Assembly (NCBI RefSeq): GCF_000518665.1
Contig: NZ_JAEA01000017.1
Coordinates: 1-61,291 of the forward strand
Origin: Microvirga flocculans ATCC BAA-817
GTDB taxonomy: Bacteria > Pseudomonadota > Alphaproteobacteria > Rhizobiales > Beijerinckiaceae
Reading direction: 5' to 3'
Length of the DNA: 61,291 nt
Position numbers and translations under genes: made by a program. Positions 57,534 to 61,291 of this stretch are shown here, piece by piece (the stretch's first letter is position 1; each line of letters opens with the position of its first letter). A model generated the notes under the pieces. It had not been told where the DNA came from, did not search any database, and saw only the letters and a list, made by a program, of their open reading frames with translations.

Positions 57534-58481
57534 TCAGGCGCTGGCTTCATCGAGCTGTGCGATGTCCCCCTGATCGAGGCGAAGCTGCGTGGCCTTCACG
57601 ATATCCTTCAACTGCTCCACGCTCGTGGCGCTGGCAATGGGGGCCGTGAGCCCGGGGCGGGCGATGAGCCAGGCCAGGGCCACCTGGGCCGGACTGGCCT
57701 GGTGACGGGCGGCGATATCGTCCAGGGCTGAAAGGATGCGCCTGCCCCTGTCGTTGAGATAGGCGGCCATGCGCCCGCCGCGCACGCTCTTCCCGAAATC
57801 CGCTTCCGAGCGGTACTTGCCTGTCAGGAAGCCGCTGGCGAGACCGTAATAGGGAATGACGCCGATTTCCTCCCGGCGGCACAGGGGCTCCAGCTCGGCC
57901 TCATACTCGGCGCGGTCGTAGAGATTGTATTTCGGCTGCAGGCTCTCGTAGCGCGGCAGGCCGTGCTCGGCGCTGGTCGCCAGCGCTTCCTTCAGCCGCG
58001 AGGCCGTGAAATTCGAAGCGCCGATCGCGCGCACTTTCCCCTCCCGGATGAGCTCGCCGTATGCGCTGAGCGTCTCCTGCTGCGGCGTGTCGGGATCGTC
58101 GCGATGGGATTGGTAGAGATCGATGTAGTCGGTCTGGAGCCGCTGGAGCGACGCTTCGACCGCTGCGCGGATGTAGTTCCGCGACAACCCTTTCCGGCTC
58201 GGTCCCATCTCGGATCCGACCTTGGTGGCGATCACGAGCCTGTCGCGATGGCCGCGCGCCTTCATCCATTTGCCGATGATGGTTTCCGACTCGCCGCCTG
58301 TGTTTCCGGGAGCCCAGGTGGAATAGACATCGGCCGTGTCGATGAAATTGAGGCCCGCATCGACATAAGCATCGAGCAGCCTGAAGGATGTCGCCTCATC
58401 CGCGGTCCAGCCGAAGACGTTGCCGCCGAGGCAGAGGGGTGAAACCAACAGGTTCGAACGGCCGAGCCGGCGCTTTTCCAT
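57534..58481 (-). CDS. aldo/keto reductase
   Basis: 315 residues from ATG 58481 (MEKRRLGRSNLLVSPLCLGG), with AAGGAG six nt upstream; an ATG two codons earlier directly abuts that RBS. AKR fold: FIDTADVYS (catalytic Tyr), VIATKVGSEMG (Lys), YIDLYQSHRDDPDTP (His), VRAIGASNF and VIPYYGLASGFLTGKY. Resembles the YajO/PdxI-like subgroup. NADPH-dependent carbonyl reductase of unknown substrate. Confidence 0.93.
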   Translation of the reverse strand: MEKRRLGRSNLLVSPLCLGGNVFGWTADEATSFRLLDAYVDAGLNFIDTADVYSTWAPGNTGGESETIIGKWMKARGHRDRLVIATKVGSEMGPSRKGLSRNYIRAAVEASLQRLQTDYIDLYQSHRDDPDTPQQETLSAYGELIREGKVRAIGASNFTASRLKEALATSAEHGLPRYESLQPKYNLYDRAEYEAELEPLCRREEIGVIPYYGLASGFLTGKYRSEADFGKSVRGGRMAAYLNDRGRRILSALDDIAARHQASPAQVALAWLIARPGLTAPIASATSVEQLKDIVKATQLRLDQGDIAQLDEASA

Positions 58482-58595
58482 CGTCATCTCCTTATCCGCA
58501 GCCGATGTGGTGCGAATAAGGGCATTGGCAAGATGACAAATCAAGACGGCATCCGGCCCGCTGGTCACGGACCGGATGCCACCTCATTCTTCCCG

Positions 58596-59990
58596 TCAGG
58601 CCGCAGCGCTCAACGCGATGCCGCGAGCCTCTGCGAAAGCCACGAGATCGGATTCGCAATCGATGCGGTGCCGCTGGTCGATCATCCAGCCCTTCTCGTC
58701 GCGAACGACGATGTAGCCGCGGGCCTGGAGGCGGGAGATCACGGACTGGACCCCGCTCGTCTCATTCCGCGTCACGCCGCGTTCCGCGATGAAGCGCTCG
58801 ATGGCGGCCTGCGCGGCCTGCGCGAGATCGATGGCGTCCGCGCGGTTCGCCGGCTTGGCCTTGGCTTTCGCCTGAGCCATGATACGCGCCGGGTCGCGCC
58901 GCACGGATTTCCAGCCGCCGCGGCCGGAGATCTGCGATGCGTTCTGTTCCGGCTCGACGGCACGGATTGCGGCAGGCGCCTCTGTCACCAGGATCTTTGG
59001 CGCAGGAGGCGGAGCGGGCTGTGGGGCAGGGCGGGGCGCTGCGGCTTTCGAGGCGCCTTGCACCGTGGGCAGAACAGCCTTCTTCTCGACCGGCTTCGCC
59101 CTCTCCACGGGCTTGGACGCAACGGGCTTGGACGCGACCTCTCGCGCCATCTCACGCTGCGCCCGCTCACGGGCCGCTGCGCGTGCCGCTTCTTCGGCCT
59201 GCCGTTCCGCTTCGGCTTCCGCTCTTCGGGCTTCCTCTTCCCGACGCCGGGCTTCCAATGCGCGTTTCTTCGCTTCGGCCTCTGCCTGCTTGGCAGCCGC
59301 TTCGCTTCGTGCAGCCGCCTCCGCGGCCCGCTTCACGCGAATGACGAGTCTCTGGTCGATGCGGCCCTTCTCGGCGATGGCGGCGCGCGCGGCTTTGATC
59401 ATGCCCGCCTCCGTCTCCGCGATGAAGGCTTTCAGTCGCTCGGCGAGAGTGTCCTCGAGAGCTTTGATCGCCTGCTGTACGGCGATGCGCGGATCGACCG
59501 GCGCTGCCGCGATGGAAGAGGCTGCCACGGCGCTCTGGACGGGGCGGGGCGCGCGCTCGGCCACAGGCTGGCGAACAGGCCGCGCCTGGATGGCAGACTT
59601 GTCCGGGACGGGCCTGGGGCTTGCAGGCTTCGCAGGTCGCGGACGCACTGTTTCCGATGCCGTGATCTTTGCCAGCTTCGAAAGGTCCCGCACGCCGATC
59701 AGGCCGAGATCCTGCATCTTCCACCGGATCTGGGTGACCGTGCGCCCGAGCTCGGCGGCGATGCGCTTGTCCGTCATCGGCGGATCGGCGGAAACGAGCG
59801 CGCGCAGACGTGCGACGCTGGCTTCATCCCAGGATTGGTGAGGCTGGACGAGCGTGCCGATCAGCCGCGCGCGGGCATAGGTTGCCGGCACGGGCCGTCC
59901 CAGTTTCGCGGCCGTCACGGGAACCGGAATTTTGGCCTCCCTGTCACGGCGCAGAATCTCGAGTTCTTCTTCAGTCCAGACCCTGTTCAT
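58596..59990 (-). CDS. two Myb/SANT-like HTH modules + coiled coil + winged-helix-like protein
   Basis: 464 residues, ATG 59990 with AAGGAGA upstream. Module 1 (about 4-45): VWTEEELEILRRDREAKIPV; module 2 (about 53-101): WDEASVARLRALVSADPP ... RIAAELGRTVTQIRWKMQDL. Each has the W...L...IAxxLGR pattern of GcrA/SANT-type DNA-binding helices. Ala/Pro-rich linkers, a charged coiled coil (about 190-300: RREEEARRAEAEAERQAEEA), and a C-terminal wHTH-like end (RNETSGVQSVISRLQARGYIVV). No family name known to me. Monocistronic. Confidence 0.75.
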   Translation of the reverse strand: MNRVWTEEELEILRRDREAKIPVPVTAAKLGRPVPATYARARLIGTLVQPHQSWDEASVARLRALVSADPPMTDKRIAAELGRTVTQIRWKMQDLGLIGVRDLSKLAKITASETVRPRPAKPASPRPVPDKSAIQARPVRQPVAERAPRPVQSAVAASSIAAAPVDPRIAVQQAIKALEDTLAERLKAFIAETEAGMIKAARAAIAEKGRIDQRLVIRVKRAAEAAARSEAAAKQAEAEAKKRALEARRREEEARRAEAEAERQAEEAARAAARERAQREMAREVASKPVASKPVERAKPVEKKAVLPTVQGASKAAAPRPAPQPAPPPAPKILVTEAPAAIRAVEPEQNASQISGRGGWKSVRRDPARIMAQAKAKAKPANRADAIDLAQAAQAAIERFIAERGVTRNETSGVQSVISRLQARGYIVVRDEKGWMIDQRHRIDCESDLVAFAEARGIALSAAA

Positions 59991-60525
59991 TGCAGGGTTT
60001 CTCCTTTTCTCAGCGAGGCTGGGATCCGGCGAACCTGCATTGCATGAAAAGGAGCGAATGCGCGGAAGAGATGATCGCCGGATCGTGCCGGCGACGGATG
60101 ACCGTTAGACCGGCATGAAGGGGAAAGGCACCTGAAGGACGGTGCCGGTTCTGACGGAACGAGCCGCCCGGGGCTGTATCGAAGGCCCCGGATCGGGCCG
60201 CAGCTCGGCGTCTCTCATCAAGCAACGGCCCCTCGTGAAGCATGCGCTTCGCGAGGCATCCCATTGCGGTCGATGAAGGCCGGTCTGCAGATGCATGATG
60301 AACAATTCAAATCAGGAACGATGCGGAGATTTAGTCGGCTTCACGCCAAATCTCAATGCTTCAGACCATCTCTCAAGGGAAAGTTTTTCGCCGTTCCAAA
60401 GCCGTCACCGAATGCCGGACGCCCTCGTGTCCACGCAGCGTTCGTAAGACTTGGTTAACCATAAAAGCGCATCCTCAAATTATGAGTCCAAAGTTATTTC
60501 AAGCATGGCCGACAAGGGGAGGCTC
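59991..60525. other. intergenic region with three hairpins
   Basis: 535 nt without a supported gene. Three perfect stems lie within 120 nt: TCGCCGG/CCGGCGA (60075-60094), GGCACC/GGTGCC (60127-60146) and CCGGGGC/GCCCCGG (60168-60191). The part 60300-60500 is AT-richer and probably holds the promoter of the following gene. A small RNA is possible. Confidence 0.4.
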
Positions 60526-60942
60526 ATGAGCGAGAGCAGCATTGCGCAGACGATTCATGAACGCATCGAAGCCGTCAAAAAGGTCGTGAACCTGATCGCT
60601 CAATCGGGCAGGGAGGATGACCTTCACGACTTGCGCGTCCTCCTGATCAACACCACGAGCCTGCTCAAGCGGGATCCGGGGATCGAGGCGGCGGTGGACG
60701 ATCTCTATGCCGCTTCTGCGGCGCTTGTGAAGGATGCGTTGTCGGGCATCTCTCCCACGGCCCGCTCTCTGCGGCTTCTGCTCTCCGCTTCCGAGCGTTT
60801 CTGCGACCGCCTGACGGCTGCGGCGGGGCGTCTCGATCCGGTTCCTGAGCTGCGTTTGAAGGGTCTGGAGGCGGCGTATACGGTTCAGCTGGAGCGGTTC
60901 GGCCTGAATGCCGACCTGGACCCTGTGGGCCAGGTTGCCTGA
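60526..60942 (+). CDS. hypothetical small helical protein
   Basis: 138 residues from ATG 60526, with AAGGGGAGG directly upstream; ATG 60505 is an alternative. All-helical: HERIEAVKKVVNLIAQSG, LHDLRVLLINTTSLLKRD, DDLYAASAALVKDAL and ARSLRLLLSASERFCDRL. No signal peptide or known domain recognised. Confidence 0.75.
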   Translation: MSESSIAQTIHERIEAVKKVVNLIAQSGREDDLHDLRVLLINTTSLLKRDPGIEAAVDDLYAASAALVKDALSGISPTARSLRLLLSASERFCDRLTAAAGRLDPVPELRLKGLEAAYTVQLERFGLNADLDPVGQVA

Positions 60943-61001
60943 GGCGATCGGGGCCGGTCGCCCGCCTTTTCACGCCGCTCCTTTGCCCCTGCTGGTGCCA
61001 G

Positions 61002-61041
61002 GCCCCGTCCTGCCTCGCGCGGCGGGGTTTTCATCGGGAGG
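61002..61041 (+). terminator. possible weak terminator after small helical gene
   Basis: GCCCCG (about 61003) can pair with CGGGGT-type bases near 61034, followed by TTTTC. The stem is short and imperfect, so this is a low-confidence call in an otherwise empty stretch of about 260 nt. Confidence 0.3.
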
Positions 61042-61200
61042 GCCGGGGCTTCCTGCTCCCGTGTCCGATGCGGCCTTTGTCTTTGGCGTCCTGATCTGCG
61101 TCTTGCGGCCTCGGTTTTTCTCTTGCGTGGCGGGATTGATTCTTGCGGGCGCAGGGCAGGGACGGCGTGTGGAGTTTTGTTGGGGCGTGCTCCAAATGCC

Positions 61201-61238
61201 AAAAGCCCTCCGCGCGGGTCGCGCTGGAGGGCTTTTTT
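61201..61238. terminator. strong bidirectional rho-independent terminator
   Basis: AAAAGCCCTCC (61201-61211) pairs with GGAGGGCTTTT (61226-61236), plus inner GCGC/GCGC over GGGTC. T-run on the plus strand is six, on the minus strand four. It terminates the minus-strand tRNA-fMet gene and possibly plus-strand transcription. Confidence 0.9.
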
Positions 61239-61242
61239 GTGT

Positions 61243-61291
61243 TGGTTGCGGGGACAGGATTTGAACCTGTGACCTTCAGGTTATGAGCCTG
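61243..61291 (-). tRNA. initiator tRNA-fMet (CAT), 3' part; 5' end beyond window
   Basis: Minus strand reads CAGGCTCATAACCTG (anticodon CAT at 61283-61285), then AAGGTC, T-arm CAGGTTCAAATCCTG and acceptor end TCCCCGCAACCA with encoded CCA (61243-61245). The CCCCGCAACCA end and AAGGTC variable region identify the initiator rather than the elongator Met tRNA. Anticodon stem AGG/CCT replaces GGG/CCC, as in other Rhizobiales. Confidence 0.93.

Overview
The window is one contiguous piece of a GC-rich (by eye roughly 62-66 %) alphaproteobacterial chromosome. The order tuf / S10-spc-alpha with secY-adk-rpsM-rpsK-rpoA-rplQ (no infA, map or rpmJ between secY and rpsM), a short LID-less adenylate kinase, an ATP12-family protein, an ExoR-like protein, an alphaproteobacterial type initiator tRNA and small Rhizobiales-type palindromic repeats all point to Hyphomicrobiales (Rhizobiales). 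Overall protein similarity feels closest to Methylobacteriaceae such as Microvirga; that genus-level guess is inference and no search was run.

Layout. 1-14568: end of tuf, then an almost unbroken plus-strand ribosomal superoperon of 26 r-protein genes plus secY, adk and rpoA, punctuated by strong intercistronic hairpins and closed by a rho-independent terminator at 14593. 14736-18293: Do-like periplasmic protease, GNAT, rarA and crcB. 18290-19892: minus-strand accessory block (DUF6194, WYL regulator, ABM-fold protein) with a perfect 14-bp inverted repeat as probable operator. 19973-26945: pseudouridine synthase, GNAT genes, a divergent FtsH paralogue, small lipoproteins, a HAD phosphatase and an ATP12 chaperone. 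27101-36651: pccB and pccA (propionyl-CoA carboxylase) separated by about 6 kb of cargo (OpgC-type acyltransferase, SGNH hydrolase, PLP enzyme, MhqO/MhqD-type quinone-detoxification pair). 36669-46454: housekeeping and envelope genes (AIG2, DUF6766, acylphosphatase, rhodanese, DUF599, DUF3253, YdcF, RraA-like, a polytopic membrane protein, isovaleryl-CoA dehydrogenase, GH25 lysozyme, MgtE). 46679-49947: tRNA-Leu(GAG), lipB, a lipoprotein and mccB. 49971-53289: lipoprotein, a multiply broken methyltransferase pseudogene and a secreted RTX protein. 53871-61291: ExoR-like Sel1 protein, xthA, a DHFR-fold protein, Old Yellow Enzyme reductase, aldo/keto reductase, an unusual two-module DNA-binding-like coiled-coil protein, a small helical protein and the 3' half of initiator tRNA-fMet.

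How it works together. The first quarter is translation and secretion housekeeping. Isovaleryl-CoA dehydrogenase, methylcrotonyl-CoA carboxylase beta and propionyl-CoA carboxylase alpha/beta are four pieces of branched-chain/odd-chain acyl-CoA catabolism scattered in the window. OpgC-like and SGNH proteins could add and remove acyl groups on a periplasmic glycan. No CRISPR array, insertion sequence, prophage, transposase or known defence system was seen. The most unusual signals are short palindromic repeats that supply the stop codon of one gene and the start codon plus signal-peptide codons of the next, a FtsH paralogue with an altered pore loop, the WYL operator palindrome, and the Myb/SANT-like coiled-coil protein.
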